Notes: generated by a model from the letters alone, not told the origin. A DNA stretch of 64,000 nt from Streptomyces hilarionis (GCF_024539675.1 NZ_JAHHIT010000040.1:1-64000), one strand, 5' to 3'. Shown: positions 40,980-50,632, counted from the stretch's first letter. Numbers and translations: made by a program.

Positions 40980-43880
40980 ATGACAGAGACGGCGAGCGGT
41001 CCGGCGCGAGGTTCCCGAGCCAAGGGCGCGAAGAACACCAAGGGCCTGCGCATCGAGCGCATCCACACGACCCCCGGAGTGCACCCCTACGACGAGGTTG
41101 CCTGGGAGCGTCGTGACGTCGTCATGACCAACTGGCGCGACGGCTCGATCAATTTCGAGCAGCGTGGCGTCGAGTTCCCCGACTTCTGGTCGGTGAACGC
41201 GGTCAACATCGTCACCAGCAAGTACTTCCGCGGTGCCGTGGGCACCCCCCAGCGCGAGACCGGCCTCAGGCAGCTGATCGACCGCATCGTGAAGACGTAC
41301 CGGAAGGCCGGCGAGGACAACAGCTACTTCGCCTCGCCCGCCGACGCCGAGATCTTCGAGCACGAGCTGGCCTACGCCCTCCTGCACCAGGTCTTCAGCT
41401 TCAACAGCCCCGTCTGGTTCAACGTCGGGACCCCGCAGCCCCAGCAGGTCTCCGCCTGCTTCATCCTGGCCGTCGACGACTCCATGGAGTCGATCCTCGA
41501 CTGGTACAAGGAAGAGGGCATGATCTTCAAGGGTGGCTCGGGCGCCGGCCTGAACCTCTCCCGGATCCGCTCCTCCAAGGAACTCCTCTCCTCCGGCGGC
41601 AACGCCTCCGGCCCGGTCTCCTTCATGCGCGGCGCCGACGCCTCCGCCGGCACCATCAAGTCCGGCGGCGCCACGCGCCGCGCGGCCAAGATGGTCGTCC
41701 TCGACGTGGACCACCCGGACATCGAGGACTTCATCGCCACCAAGGTGAAGGAGGAGGAGAAGATCCGCGCCCTGCGCGACGCGGGCTTCGACATGGACCT
41801 GGGCGGGGACGACATCACGTCCGTCCAGTACCAGAACGCCAACAACAGCGTCCGCGTGAACGACGAGTTCATGACGGCCGTCGAGAACGGCGCCGAGTTC
41901 GGTCTGCGCGCCCGCATGACCGGCGAGATCATCGAGAAGGTCGACGCCAAGGCGCTGTTCCGCAAGCTCGCCGAGGCCGCGTGGGCCTGCGCCGACCCGG
42001 GCATCCAGTACGACGGTGTGATCAACAACTGGCACACCTGCCCCGAGTCCGGCCGCATCACCGCGTCGAACCCGTGCAGCGAGTACATGCACCTGGACAA
42101 CACGTCCTGCAACCTCGCCTCGCTGAACCTGATGAAGTTCCTCAAGGACGACGGCAAGGGCAACCAGTCCTTCGAGGCGGACCGCTTCCAGAAGGTCGTC
42201 GAGCTCGTCATCACGGCGATGGACATCTCCATCTGCTTCGCGGACTTCCCGACCCAGAAGATCGGCGAGAACACGCGCGCGTTCCGCCAGCTCGGCATCG
42301 GCTACGCCAACCTGGGCGCCCTGCTGATGGCCACCGGCCACGCGTACGACAGCGACGGCGGCCGCTCCCTCGCCGGCTCCATCACCTCCCTGATGACCGG
42401 CACGGCCTACCGCCGCTCCTCCGAGCTGGCCGCCGTGGTCGGCCCGTACGACGGCTACGCCCGCAACGCCGACGCGCACAACCGCGTCATGAAGCAGCAC
42501 TCCGACGCCAACGCGACGGCCCGGCGCATGGACGACCTGGACACCCCCGTCTGGGCCGCCGCCACGGAGGCCTGGCAGGACGTGCTCCGCCTCGGCGAGA
42601 AGAACGGTTTCCGTAACGCCCAGGCGTCCGTGCTCGCCCCGACCGGCACCATCGGTCTGGCGATGTCCTGCGACACCACCGGCGTCGAGCCCGACCTCGC
42701 CCTGGTCAAGTTCAAGAAGCTGGTCGGCGGCGGCTCGATGCAGATCGTCAACGGCACCGTGCCGCAGGCCCTGCGCCGCCTGGGTTACCAGGAGGAGCAG
42801 ATCGAGGCGATCGTCGCCCACATCGCCGAGAACGGCAATGTGATCGACGCCCCCGGTCTCGCGCACGAGCACTACGAGGTGTTCGACTGCGCCATGGGCG
42901 AGCGCGCCATCTCCCCGATGGGCCACGTCCGCATGATGGCCGCCATCCAGCCCTGGATCTCCGGCGCGATCTCCAAGACGGTCAACATGCCGGAGACGGC
43001 GACCGTCGAGGAGGTCGAGGAGATCTACTTCGAGGCCTGGAAGCTCGGCGTCAAGGCGCTCGCGATCTACCGCGACAACTGCAAGGTCGGCCAGCCCCTC
43101 TCCGCCAAGACCAAGGAGAAGGAGAAGACCGAGGTCACCGAGAAGGCCGAGGACACGATCCGCGCCGCGGTCGAGAAGGTCATCGAGTACCGCCCGGTCC
43201 GCAAGCGTCTGCCCAAGGGCCGTCCCGGCATCACGACCTCGTTCACGGTCGGCGGCGCCGAGGGCTACATGACCGCCAACTCCTACCCGGACGACGGTCT
43301 CGGCGAGGTCTTCCTGAAGATGTCCAAGCAGGGCTCGACCCTCGCCGGCATGATGGACGCCTTCTCCATCGCCGTCTCCGTCGGCCTCCAGTACGGCGTG
43401 CCGCTGGAGACGTACGTCTCAAAGTTCACCAACATGCGCTTCGAGCCGGCCGGCATGACGGACGACCCGGACGTGCGGATGGCGCAGTCGATCGTCGACT
43501 ACATCTTCCGCCGCCTGGCGCTGGACTTCCTGCCCTTCGAGACGCGCTCGGCGCTCGGCATCCACTCCGCCGAGGAGCGTCAGCGCCACCTGGAGACCGG
43601 CTCCTACGAGCCGAACCTCGAGGAGGAGGACGTGGACGTCGAGGGCCTGGCCCAGTCCGCGCCGCGCCAGACGGACCTGAAGGCCGTCGCCGCTCCGAAG
43701 GCGGAGGCCGAGGCCGCCCGTCCGGTGCCGCAGCAGGCCCACACCAGCGCCGAGCTGGTGGAGATGCAGCTGGGCATCCAGGCCGACGCCCCGCTGTGCT
43801 TCTCCTGCGGCACGAAGATGCAGCGCGCCGGCTCCTGCTACATCTGCGAGGGCTGCGGCTCCACCAGCGGTTGCAGCTAG
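40980..43880 (+). CDS. nrdJ: adenosylcobalamin-dependent ribonucleotide reductase NrdJ (class II)
   Basis: 966 aa from the ATG at 40980, with GGAGGCGGC just upstream; the frame is open earlier but overlaps nrdR out of frame. Contains the class II catalytic barrel: 'FNSPVWFNVGTPQPQQVSACFILAVDDSMESIL', 'GGSGAGLNLSRIRSSKE', active-site 'NPCSEYMHLDNTSCNLASLN', and 'LAPTGTIGLAMSCDTTGVEPDLALVKFKKL'. A C-terminal cysteine-rich tail ('CFSCGTKM', 'CYICEGCG') supplies reducing equivalents. It makes dNTPs using coenzyme B12 irrespective of oxygen. A strong terminator follows. Confidence 0.97.
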   Translation: MTETASGPARGSRAKGAKNTKGLRIERIHTTPGVHPYDEVAWERRDVVMTNWRDGSINFEQRGVEFPDFWSVNAVNIVTSKYFRGAVGTPQRETGLRQLIDRIVKTYRKAGEDNSYFASPADAEIFEHELAYALLHQVFSFNSPVWFNVGTPQPQQVSACFILAVDDSMESILDWYKEEGMIFKGGSGAGLNLSRIRSSKELLSSGGNASGPVSFMRGADASAGTIKSGGATRRAAKMVVLDVDHPDIEDFIATKVKEEEKIRALRDAGFDMDLGGDDITSVQYQNANNSVRVNDEFMTAVENGAEFGLRARMTGEIIEKVDAKALFRKLAEAAWACADPGIQYDGVINNWHTCPESGRITASNPCSEYMHLDNTSCNLASLNLMKFLKDDGKGNQSFEADRFQKVVELVITAMDISICFADFPTQKIGENTRAFRQLGIGYANLGALLMATGHAYDSDGGRSLAGSITSLMTGTAYRRSSELAAVVGPYDGYARNADAHNRVMKQHSDANATARRMDDLDTPVWAAATEAWQDVLRLGEKNGFRNAQASVLAPTGTIGLAMSCDTTGVEPDLALVKFKKLVGGGSMQIVNGTVPQALRRLGYQEEQIEAIVAHIAENGNVIDAPGLAHEHYEVFDCAMGERAISPMGHVRMMAAIQPWISGAISKTVNMPETATVEEVEEIYFEAWKLGVKALAIYRDNCKVGQPLSAKTKEKEKTEVTEKAEDTIRAAVEKVIEYRPVRKRLPKGRPGITTSFTVGGAEGYMTANSYPDDGLGEVFLKMSKQGSTLAGMMDAFSIAVSVGLQYGVPLETYVSKFTNMRFEPAGMTDDPDVRMAQSIVDYIFRRLALDFLPFETRSALGIHSAEERQRHLETGSYEPNLEEEDVDVEGLAQSAPRQTDLKAVAAPKAEAEAARPVPQQAHTSAELVEMQLGIQADAPLCFSCGTKMQRAGSCYICEGCGSTSGCS

Positions 43881-43910
43881 GCGGCGCCGACCGGGTCCCT
43901 GTGATCCGGT

Positions 43911-43947
43911 GAAGGCGGTGGAGCCGGTCTACGGCTCCACCGCCTTC
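43911..43947. terminator. bidirectional terminator after nrdJ
   Basis: A perfect 16-bp stem (43911-43926 with 43932-43947; GAAGGCGGTGGAGCCG) and a 5-nt loop lie between convergent nrdJ and the TerD gene. Confidence 0.88.
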
Positions 43948-43995
43948 GGCGTTTCCGCCCCTTCGCGCGTCATCGCCCGTTCGCGCCGGGTTCGT

Positions 43996-44529
43996 TCAGG
44001 GCCGGTGGGCCTGTCCCATGACCCGGGTGAACGTCGCCGGGTCGTCCTCGAAGCCCTGGACACCCGGGTGGAACGACCAGCTGTCGGGCGTCTCGCGCAC
44101 GAACTCCCCGACGGTCGCCGCGGTCGCGCCGAGGACGTCGCCGAACTCGCCCTCGTCCAGGACCGTGTAGCCCTCCCTGATGCGGAAGGCCGGATTGAGC
44201 ACCCCGACGAAGGTCCGGTGCGCGGAGTTCTGCTGGATGACGACGCCGAGGACCACGCGCGCGTACCGCACGTCCAGTCGGTCGAGCTCCAGCGTCATGA
44301 CCTCGTCCCAGCCGAAGCCCTTGCCGTCCTTGCTGTCCCGGTTGAGATAGATCGTGCCGTCGGGCGAACGGCTGTCGAAGTGCACCACGTAGGCGGGGGC
44401 GCCATGCGGATCGCTCGCCAGGTAGGTCGCCGCCACGACGTCCAGGTCGGTGGGCGGCTGCCCTGCCGGACTGGGATCCCACTTCAGCGCCATCTCGATC
44501 TTGCGGATGCCCTTGTTGAGGCCGCTCAC
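43996..44529 (-). CDS. TerD-family protein
   Basis: 177 aa from the GTG at 44529 with GGGAGGGGAAG upstream. TerD/calcium-binding fold: 'MALKWDPSPAGQPPTDLDVVAATYLAS', 'IYLNRDSKDGKGFGWDEVMTLELDRLDVRYARVVLGVVIQQ', 'TVLDEGEFGDVLGATAATVGEFV'. TerD proteins are linked to tellurite resistance and to stress or phage responses. This one stands alone without the rest of a ter operon, as in several Streptomyces loci. The precise role is unknown. Confidence 0.88.
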   Translation of the reverse strand: MSGLNKGIRKIEMALKWDPSPAGQPPTDLDVVAATYLASDPHGAPAYVVHFDSRSPDGTIYLNRDSKDGKGFGWDEVMTLELDRLDVRYARVVLGVVIQQNSAHRTFVGVLNPAFRIREGYTVLDEGEFGDVLGATAATVGEFVRETPDSWSFHPGVQGFEDDPATFTRVMGQAHRP

Positions 44530-44685
44530 CGGACTTCCCCTCCCCGATTCCCCGTTGCTGTCGCACCCGAACGGGCCGTCCGCCAGGGCCGGTTGTCCAT
44601 CCTGCCACGCGCGCGTGCACGGTGGAGGCGGAGCACTGTGCGCGAGAGTGACCAACGCCACGCCCGCTGGCCTTACCATGGCGCG

Positions 44686-45291
44686 GTGCTGGTCAAGTGG
44701 ATTCGCTGCACCGTGGTGGACCGCCGCGGTTTCGAACGGGGGCAGCGAAAGTGGGCGGGGCTTCTGGGGGAGCCGGGATTTCGGGGACAGGGCGGGGGCT
44801 GGAGCAGGACACGGCCCTCCGTCGCCCATGTCTTCACGTTCTGGGAGAGCCGCGCCTTCTACGACTCCTTCATGGCCCGCTCCCACGACCGGCTGGCGAC
44901 GGCCCAGTCGGGCACCTTCAGGGACCCCCAGGTACGGCTGTTCGACTACCGCTTCGACGTGAAGACGGGCTTCGAGCCCCGCTTCACCGACTCCGACCTG
45001 CTGCGGGTCGCGCTGTGCCGGGTCCACGAGGAACGCGCCGAGCACTTCACGCTCATGCAGGAGAAGGTGTGGAACCCCGCCATGGCCGGCTCTCCCGGCA
45101 TGATCCGCGGACTGTTCGCCGAGGCGCCCGGCCCCGAGTTCCTGGTGCTGTCGATGTGGCGCTCGCAGGCCGAGCACGGGAAGTACCGCACCGAGCGGGT
45201 GGAACGGCTCGCTCTGCGCGCGCAGACGGAGGCGGACGTCTCCTCGCTGACCGGGGACATCGTCGAGCTGGAGACCGCCTGGACGGTGTGA
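44686..45291 (+). CDS. DUF4937-like (YdbC-type) hypothetical protein
   Basis: 201 aa from a GTG located 6 nt after TACCAT (44674-44679), i.e. a leaderless-type start. It has two antibody-monooxygenase-like ferredoxin folds: 'VLVKWIRCTVVDRRGFERGQRKWAGLLGEPGF' with 'AHVFTFWESRAFYDSFM', then 'LLRVALCRVHEERAEHFTLMQEKVWNPAMAGSPGMIRG' with 'EFLVLSMWRSQAEHGKY'. No catalytic function established. Divergent from the TerD gene. Confidence 0.75.
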   Translation: MLVKWIRCTVVDRRGFERGQRKWAGLLGEPGFRGQGGGWSRTRPSVAHVFTFWESRAFYDSFMARSHDRLATAQSGTFRDPQVRLFDYRFDVKTGFEPRFTDSDLLRVALCRVHEERAEHFTLMQEKVWNPAMAGSPGMIRGLFAEAPGPEFLVLSMWRSQAEHGKYRTERVERLALRAQTEADVSSLTGDIVELETAWTV

Positions 45292-45408
45292 GCGCACGCC
45301 CTCCGACGTGCGCCCTTCACGTCCTTCCGGGACAGTGATGGTGTGACCTACGCCGTATGGAGGCCCTCCGAGTGCTCGATCGGCCGCCGACCGATCTAGG
45401 GTCTTGGC

Positions 45409-46086
45409 ATGGCACGACCACGGCGCATCGTCCTTGTCCGGCACGGGGAGTCAACGGGCAATGTTGATGACACCGTCTACGAGCGTGAACCCGACCACGC
45501 ACTGGCCCTGACCGACCGGGGCCGCAGTCAGGCAGAGGAGACGGGAAAGCACCTGCGGGAGGTCTTCGGCCGCGAGCGGGTCAGCGTGTACGTCTCCCCC
45601 TACCGGCGCACGCACGAGACCCTGCGCGCCTTCCACCTCGACCCCGAACTCATACGGGTTCGCGAGGAGCCCCGGCTGCGCGAGCAGGACTGGGGAAACT
45701 GGCAGGACCGCGACGACGTCCAGCTGCAGAAGACCTACCGGGACGCCTACGGGCACTTCTTCTACCGCTTCGCGCAGGGCGAGAGCGGAGCGGACGTCTA
45801 CGACCGGGTCGGCGGCTTCCTGGAGAGCCTGTTCCGCAGCTTCGAGGCCCCCGACCACCCGCCGAACGTGCTGCTGGTGACCCACGGCCTGGCGATGCGC
45901 CTGTTCTGCATGCGCTGGTTCCACTGGACGGTCGCCGAATTCGAGTCGCTCGCGAACCCGGGGAACGCGGAGATGCGGATGCTCGTTCTCCAGGACGACG
46001 ACCGGTACGCCCTCGACCGGCCCTTCGACCGCTGGCGGGAACCGGCGCCCTACGGGATCACCGGGGATAGAGTGGGTGAAAGATGA
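45409..46086 (+). CDS. histidine phosphatase/phosphoglycerate mutase family protein
   Basis: 225 aa. Phospho-acceptor H12 in 'VLVRHGESTGN', Arg in 'SPYRRTHETL', the acid 'REEPRLREQDWGNW', and a second His in 'LLVTHGLAMRLF' form the complete catalytic set. Phosphatase substrate unknown; members range from fructose-2,6-bisphosphatases to broad phosphatases. TAGGGT lies 6 nt before the ATG. The stop overlaps the start of the ADP-ribosylglycohydrolase (ATGA), so the two are translated together. Confidence 0.88.
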   Translation: MARPRRIVLVRHGESTGNVDDTVYEREPDHALALTDRGRSQAEETGKHLREVFGRERVSVYVSPYRRTHETLRAFHLDPELIRVREEPRLREQDWGNWQDRDDVQLQKTYRDAYGHFFYRFAQGESGADVYDRVGGFLESLFRSFEAPDHPPNVLLVTHGLAMRLFCMRWFHWTVAEFESLANPGNAEMRMLVLQDDDRYALDRPFDRWREPAPYGITGDRVGER

Positions 46087-46988
46087 TCGCTGACTCCTCT
46101 CCCGCCGGGCGCCTGGAGCGCGCCCTGTCCAGCCTGCGCGGCCTCGCCGTGGGCGACGCGCTGGGCTCGCAGTTCTTCGTCCCGGTGAACTATCCGCTGT
46201 TGCAGCGCCGCGAGCTGCCGTCCGGCCCCTGGCAGTGGACCGACGACACCGAGATGGCCTGCTCCGTGGTGGCGGTCCTGGCCGCTCACCACCGCATCGA
46301 CCAGGACGCGCTGGCCCGGTCCTTCGCCGAACACCACGACTTCGACCGCGGCTACGGTCCCGCCGTCAACCGCCTGCTCAGACTGGTCCGGCAGGGCGAG
46401 GACTGGCGCGAGCTGTCGTCCGCCCTGTTCAACGGACAGGGGTCCTGGGGCAACGGCGCCGCCATGCGGATCGCGCCCCTCGGCGCCTGGTACGCGGACG
46501 ACCCCGAGCAGGCGACCCACCAGGCGGAGATCTCCGCCTACCCCACGCACCAGCACCGGGAGGCCGTGGTCGGCGCCATGGCCGTGGCCGCGGCCGCCGC
46601 GCTGTCCGGCGCCCCGGGCGGCCCGCCCGGGGCCGAGGCCCTGCTGGACGGCGTGATCGGCCTGATTCCCCGAAGCGCCGTCCGCGCGGGCCTGGGCCGC
46701 GCCCGGGACATGCTCGACTACGCCGACGCGGCCACCGTCGCCGCCGTCCTGGGCTGCGGCAGACGGACGTCGGCGCACGACACCGTGCCCTTCGCGCTGT
46801 GGTCGGCCGCGCGCGCCCTGACCGACTACGAGACGGCGTTCTGGACGACCGCGCAGGTCGGCGGGGACGTGGACACCACGTGCGCCATCATGGGCGGGGT
46901 GCTCGCCGCCGGCAAGGCCGGGGCGCCGCCCGTCGCCTGGGCCCAGCAGGTGGAGGACCTGCCGGAGTGGCTGTCCGCGTCCGCGTGA
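46083..46988 (+). CDS. ADP-ribosylglycohydrolase family protein
   Basis: 301 aa. DraG fold with 'GLAVGDALGSQFFV' at the start, the first metal motif 'QWTDDTEMACSVVAVL', 'SWGNGAAMRIAPLGAWY', and the second metal motif 'GGDVDTTCAIMGGVLAA' (Thr where Asp/Ser is usual). Enzymes of this family remove ADP-ribose from proteins or hydrolyse O-acetyl-ADP-ribose using two Mg2+. It overlaps the upstream phosphatase by 4 bp; the pairing suggests sequential steps on a phospho-ribosyl substrate, but this is inference. Confidence 0.88.
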   Translation: MIADSSPAGRLERALSSLRGLAVGDALGSQFFVPVNYPLLQRRELPSGPWQWTDDTEMACSVVAVLAAHHRIDQDALARSFAEHHDFDRGYGPAVNRLLRLVRQGEDWRELSSALFNGQGSWGNGAAMRIAPLGAWYADDPEQATHQAEISAYPTHQHREAVVGAMAVAAAAALSGAPGGPPGAEALLDGVIGLIPRSAVRAGLGRARDMLDYADAATVAAVLGCGRRTSAHDTVPFALWSAARALTDYETAFWTTAQVGGDVDTTCAIMGGVLAAGKAGAPPVAWAQQVEDLPEWLSASA

Positions 46989-47414
46989 GCCGAGGGTGCG
47001 TGAGCCGAGGGCGCCTGCGGCGAGCGGGCGTGCGACGAGGGACGGGAGCGGTCGGCTGCCCGGTGGGCGAGAGGCCCGCCGGTGGGTGAGCCGTTCCCGG
47101 GGTGTGAACGTCCGACGACGCGCCGCAGCTGAGCCGTTCCACTCCCGCGGGTCGCGAACTCTGTGTGCTCGATGGGAACTCTGCGTGACGGCCCCGCGTT
47201 GTCCGAACGACCGCTGGGCGACGAGCGCCGGCCCGGCGGCGGGGGGAGTGGAGCGACGCAGGGGGTGTGGCGGGGTATGCGGTACGCACTGTCGATGATC
47301 GTGCTGTCGGTGCTGTCGGCGCCGGGAGGCCGGACGGGTCGACCCGGGAGCGGGGGACGCGCCTCCACCGAGCGCGGTGGCGACACTCCGGGGTCGATCC
47401 GTGGGGCCGTTCGG
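46989..47414. other. non-coding gap between convergent genes
   Basis: 426 bp between the ADP-ribosylglycohydrolase and the MFS transporter. It starts with a short direct repeat (GTGAGCCGAGGGTGC / GTGAGCCGAGGGCGC at ~46986-47015). Open frames here are short and lack codon bias. No confident gene or hairpin terminator recognised. Confidence 0.4.
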
Positions 47415-48962
47415 TCAGCCCACCACGGGGGCCGCCGTGCCCGACAGCGCTTCCAGGTCGCTCTTGCGGACCCGGATCACGAACCAGGCGGTCGCGAGGG
47501 CCAGGACGGCTATGCCGGCTGCCGGGACGAAAGCCGAGGAGATGCCATGGGCGAGCACCTCGTGCCCCCAGGGCGCGGGCAGCTGATGCGTCCGCGCGAA
47601 CTCGGCCTTCTGCTCCGCGGAGCCCTCGGCGAGGAACTTCGGCAGCTGCTTCTCCGCCTCGTCCTTGGCGGCCGTGCCGAAGACGGTCGTCAGGATGGAC
47701 AGGCCGAGCGAGCCGCCCACCTGCTGCATGGCGTTGAGCAGACCGGAGGCGGCGCCGGCCTCGTGCGGGGCGACGCCCGCCACCGCGGTGACCGTCGCCG
47801 TCACGAAGTTCAGCCCCATGCCGAAGCCGAAGATCAGCATCGGCCCGAGCACGCCGCCGACGTAGGTGCTGTCCGGGCTGATGAAGGCCTGCCAGGTGAG
47901 GCCGGTCACGACCAGCGTGGCTCCGGCGACCATGAACGGCTTGGGGCCGAGGACCGGCAGGAACCGTTGGGACAGGCCCGCGCCGGTGGCGATGGCGACG
48001 GTGACCGGGAGGAACGCGAGACCGGCCTTGATGGGGCTGTAGCCCAGCACGTTCTGCACGAACAGCACGATGTAGAAGAACATGCCGAACATGGCCGCGG
48101 CGAGGCTCAGCATGATCACGTACGTGCCGGCGCGGTTGCGGTCGGTGAACATCCGCAGGGGGGTGATCGGCTCCTTCGCGCGCCGCTCGGTGAACACGAA
48201 GGCGACCAGCAGGACCAGTGCGGCCGCGAAGGCGCCGAGCGTGAGTTCGTCCCGCCAGCCCTCCTCCGCCGCCCTGATGAAGGCGTAGACGAGGGAGGCC
48301 ATGCCGGTGGTGGAGGTCAGCGCGCCGGCGATGTCGAAGCGCCCGGGGTGGCGTTCGGACTCGTTGATGTACATCGGGGCGAGCGTGGCGATGAGTATCC
48401 CGATGGGCACGTTGACGAACAGCACCCAGCGCCAGTCGAGCCACTCGGTGAGCATGCCGCCGGCGAGCAGGCCGATCGCGCCGCCGCCCGCGGACACCGC
48501 GGCGAAGACGCCGAAGGCCCGGTTGCGTTCGGGGCCTTCGGGGAACGTCGTGGTGATGAGCGCCAGCGACGTGGGCGAGGCGATGGCGCCACCCATGCCC
48601 TGGAGGGCCCGCGCGGCGAGCAACTGCCAGGGTTCCTGCGCCAGTCCGCCGAGCAGCGAGGCGAAGGTGAAGAGCAGGATGCCGGCCATGAACACCCGGC
48701 GCCGGCCGAGGATGTCGCCGGCCCGGGCGCCGAGCAGCAGCAGGCCGCCGAAGGTGAGCGTGTAGGCGCTGACCACCCAGGTGAGGTCGGTGGTGCTGAA
48801 CTTCAGCGCTCCTTGAATGTGCGGGAGGGCGATGTTCACAATCGTCGCGTCGAGTACCACCATGAGTTGGCAGGCCGCGATGACGGCGAGCGCGATGCCC
48901 GGGTGTCCCGCGCGCCGTGCCGTGCCGGGTTTCCGGTCTTCGGTCAACTGAGAGGTTGTCAC
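47415..48962 (-). CDS. MFS multidrug efflux transporter (DHA2/EmrB-QacA, 14 TM)
   Basis: 515 aa with ~14 membrane segments. Motif A-like 'GGLLLLGARAGDILGRRRVFMAG' follows TM2, and motif C-like 'GLLAGGMLTEWLDWRWVLFVNVPIGI' is typical of DHA2 drug:H+ antiporters. The opening 'GIALAVIAACQLMVVLDATIVNIALPHIQ' is the canonical DHA2 motif D1. It is divergent from a TetR-family gene; the shared 184-bp region carries two perfect operators, so induction by a substrate drug is expected. Confidence 0.93.
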   Translation of the reverse strand: MTTSQLTEDRKPGTARRAGHPGIALAVIAACQLMVVLDATIVNIALPHIQGALKFSTTDLTWVVSAYTLTFGGLLLLGARAGDILGRRRVFMAGILLFTFASLLGGLAQEPWQLLAARALQGMGGAIASPTSLALITTTFPEGPERNRAFGVFAAVSAGGGAIGLLAGGMLTEWLDWRWVLFVNVPIGILIATLAPMYINESERHPGRFDIAGALTSTTGMASLVYAFIRAAEEGWRDELTLGAFAAALVLLVAFVFTERRAKEPITPLRMFTDRNRAGTYVIMLSLAAAMFGMFFYIVLFVQNVLGYSPIKAGLAFLPVTVAIATGAGLSQRFLPVLGPKPFMVAGATLVVTGLTWQAFISPDSTYVGGVLGPMLIFGFGMGLNFVTATVTAVAGVAPHEAGAASGLLNAMQQVGGSLGLSILTTVFGTAAKDEAEKQLPKFLAEGSAEQKAEFARTHQLPAPWGHEVLAHGISSAFVPAAGIAVLALATAWFVIRVRKSDLEALSGTAAPVVG

Positions 48963-48985
48963 TGTGAGTCCCCCACAAAAGCGTT

Positions 48986-49005
48986 AGTGAACGATGGCGT
49001 TCACT
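48986..49005. promoter_or_regulatory. TetR operator 1
   Basis: AGTGAACG-ATGG-CGTTCACT, a perfect 8-4-8 inverted repeat, 24 bp upstream of the MFS start. Confidence 0.85.
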
Positions 49006-49033
49006 GGCCCGTCAAAGGTAGTGAGTTCCTCGT

Positions 49034-49053
49034 AGTGAACGCAAGCGTTCACT
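49034..49053. promoter_or_regulatory. TetR operator 2
   Basis: AGTGAACG-CAAG-CGTTCACT has arms identical to operator 1 and begins 48 bp further right, towards the TetR gene. The two sites face both promoters. Confidence 0.85.
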
Positions 49054-49146
49054 TGTGGTGGCGTCCCCCGGCGAGTCCCCCGCCGCTGCCGCCCGGAGTC
49101 CCTCTCTGCCCCCGCCCCGCTCGATCTGCTCGCTGGAGACACTCAG

Positions 49147-49776
49147 ATGGTTACTTCGCGCTGGACGGCCGCCCCCGCTCCGGCGGCCTCCCCTCGCCGG
49201 CGCGGCGCCGTGCTCGAACGTGCGATTCTCGATGCCGCGCTGGAGCAACTCGGCACCGTCGGCTGGAACGGCCTGACGATGGAGGGCGTCGCGGCCGGCG
49301 CCCAGACCGGCAAGGCCGCCGTCTACCGCCGTTGGCCCTCCAAGGAGGACCTCGTCGCGGAGGCCCTGCGTGCGGGACTGCCACGGCTGGACGGCGCACC
49401 CGACCGGGGGAGCGTGCGCGAGGACCTGCTCGCGCTGTGCCGTGACGCACGCGACGCGATGTTCTCCCGCCCGGGCCTCGCGTTGCGCTCGGTCATTCAC
49501 GAATGCGATCCGCTCCAGGCGGAGCGCTTCCACGTCCTGATCTTCGAGGGTGTCGTCGAACCGACGGTCAGGCTCCTGCACGACGTCCTCAGCAGGGGAA
49601 TCGAGCGAGGTGAGGTGCGGGCGGACGCGGCGAACAGCTACGTGTTCGACGCCATTCCGGCCATGATGATGTACCGCTCGAAGATAAGCGCCTGCGAATG
49701 GAATGATCGCGAACTCGAGGAGATGGTGGACGGGCTCATGCTGCCCCTGCTTCGGCCCGACGCGCCCCGGGCGTGA
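49147..49776 (+). CDS. TetR-family repressor of the adjacent MFS pump
   Basis: 209 aa. N-terminal helix-turn-helix (~18-65): 'RGAVLERAILDAALEQLGTVGWNGLTMEGVAAGAQTGKAAVYRRWPSKEDLVAEAL'. The C-terminal ligand/dimer domain is of the TetR_C_16-like type ('LLALCRDARDAMFSRPGLALRSVIHECDPLQAERF'). Divergent from the efflux gene with two operators in between, so it most likely represses both genes. Ligand unknown. Confidence 0.9.
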   Translation: MVTSRWTAAPAPAASPRRRGAVLERAILDAALEQLGTVGWNGLTMEGVAAGAQTGKAAVYRRWPSKEDLVAEALRAGLPRLDGAPDRGSVREDLLALCRDARDAMFSRPGLALRSVIHECDPLQAERFHVLIFEGVVEPTVRLLHDVLSRGIERGEVRADAANSYVFDAIPAMMMYRSKISACEWNDRELEEMVDGLMLPLLRPDAPRA

Positions 49777-49862
49777 GGTCGACGCCGTCGGCGCCGTCCG
49801 CGAGGGGCCAGGGCCGACCGGGGTGTCGCGACGGGATCGAGGCGGCGTAACCTAAGGACGCC

Positions 49863-50564
49863 ATGCCGTACGAACCACCCACTCACACCGTCGAGCGCTC
49901 CCTTCGCGCCACGACCGGAGCCAAGGTCATCGCCGGCGTCGACGAGGTGGGCCGGGGCGCGTGGGCCGGACCCGTCACCGTCTGCGCGGCCGTGACCGGA
50001 CTCCGCCGACCGCCCGTCGGTCTCACCGACTCCAAGCTCCTCACCGTCAAGCGTCGCAACGAGCTGTCCGAGGAACTGCTGAAGTGGGTGACGTCGTACG
50101 CCCTGGGCCACGCGTCCCCCGAGGAGATCGACGAGCTCGGGATGACGGCCGCGCTGCGGCTGGCCGCCGGACGCGCTCTGGAAGCGCTCCCGGTCCGCCC
50201 GGACGCGGTGATCCTCGACGGCAAGCACGACTACCTCGGTTCCCCCTGGCGGGTCCGCACGGTGATCAAGGGCGACCAGTCGTGCGTGGCGGTCGCGGCT
50301 GCCTCGGTGATCGCCAAGGTTCGGCGCGACAAAATGATGGCCGAACTGGGTGCCGAGCATGCAGACTTCGGCTTTGCGGACAATGCCGGGTATCCGTCGC
50401 CCGTGCACAAGGCCGCACTGGAGGAGCGGGGGCCCACCCCGTACCACCGGTTGTCGTGGGCGTATCTTGATGCGCTGCCCCAGTGGCGGCACCTCAAGAA
50501 GGCCCGCGGCTGGGTGAACGGAAGCGTTCCGGAGGTCGAGGGTCAACTCGGTTTCGACTTCTGA
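49863..50564 (+). CDS. rnhB: ribonuclease HII
   Basis: 233 aa. Catalytic D27/E28 in '[23 protein letters not shown]', a third acid in '[12 protein letters not shown]' and a fourth downstream of '[22 protein letters not shown]'. It cleaves RNA in RNA-DNA hybrids, including single ribonucleotides misincorporated in DNA. TAACCT occurs 9 nt before the ATG. Confidence 0.94.
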   Translation: MPYEPPTHTVERSLRATTGAKVIAGVDEVGRGAWAGPVTVCAAVTGLRRPPVGLTDSKLLTVKRRNELSEELLKWVTSYALGHASPEEIDELGMTAALRLAAGRALEALPVRPDAVILDGKHDYLGSPWRVRTVIKGDQSCVAVAAASVIAKVRRDKMMAELGAEHADFGFADNAGYPSPVHKAALEERGPTPYHRLSWAYLDALPQWRHLKKARGWVNGSVPEVEGQLGFDF

Positions 50565-50632
50565 CCGTTCCGGTCGCACTGATGTGCCACCCGTTGGCGC
50601 GTGTCGCACCAACGTTTGATAGACAACAGCTC

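Noticed and set aside
43996..46988. TerD plus ADP-ribosylglycohydrolase as a phage-defence island
   Set aside because: Genes are in separate transcription units within conserved core chromosome, with no mobility genes and no other defence components.
46996..47298. Small plus-strand ORF after the ADP-ribosylglycohydrolase
   Set aside because: Arg/Cys-rich translation, no ribosome-binding site and no codon bias.
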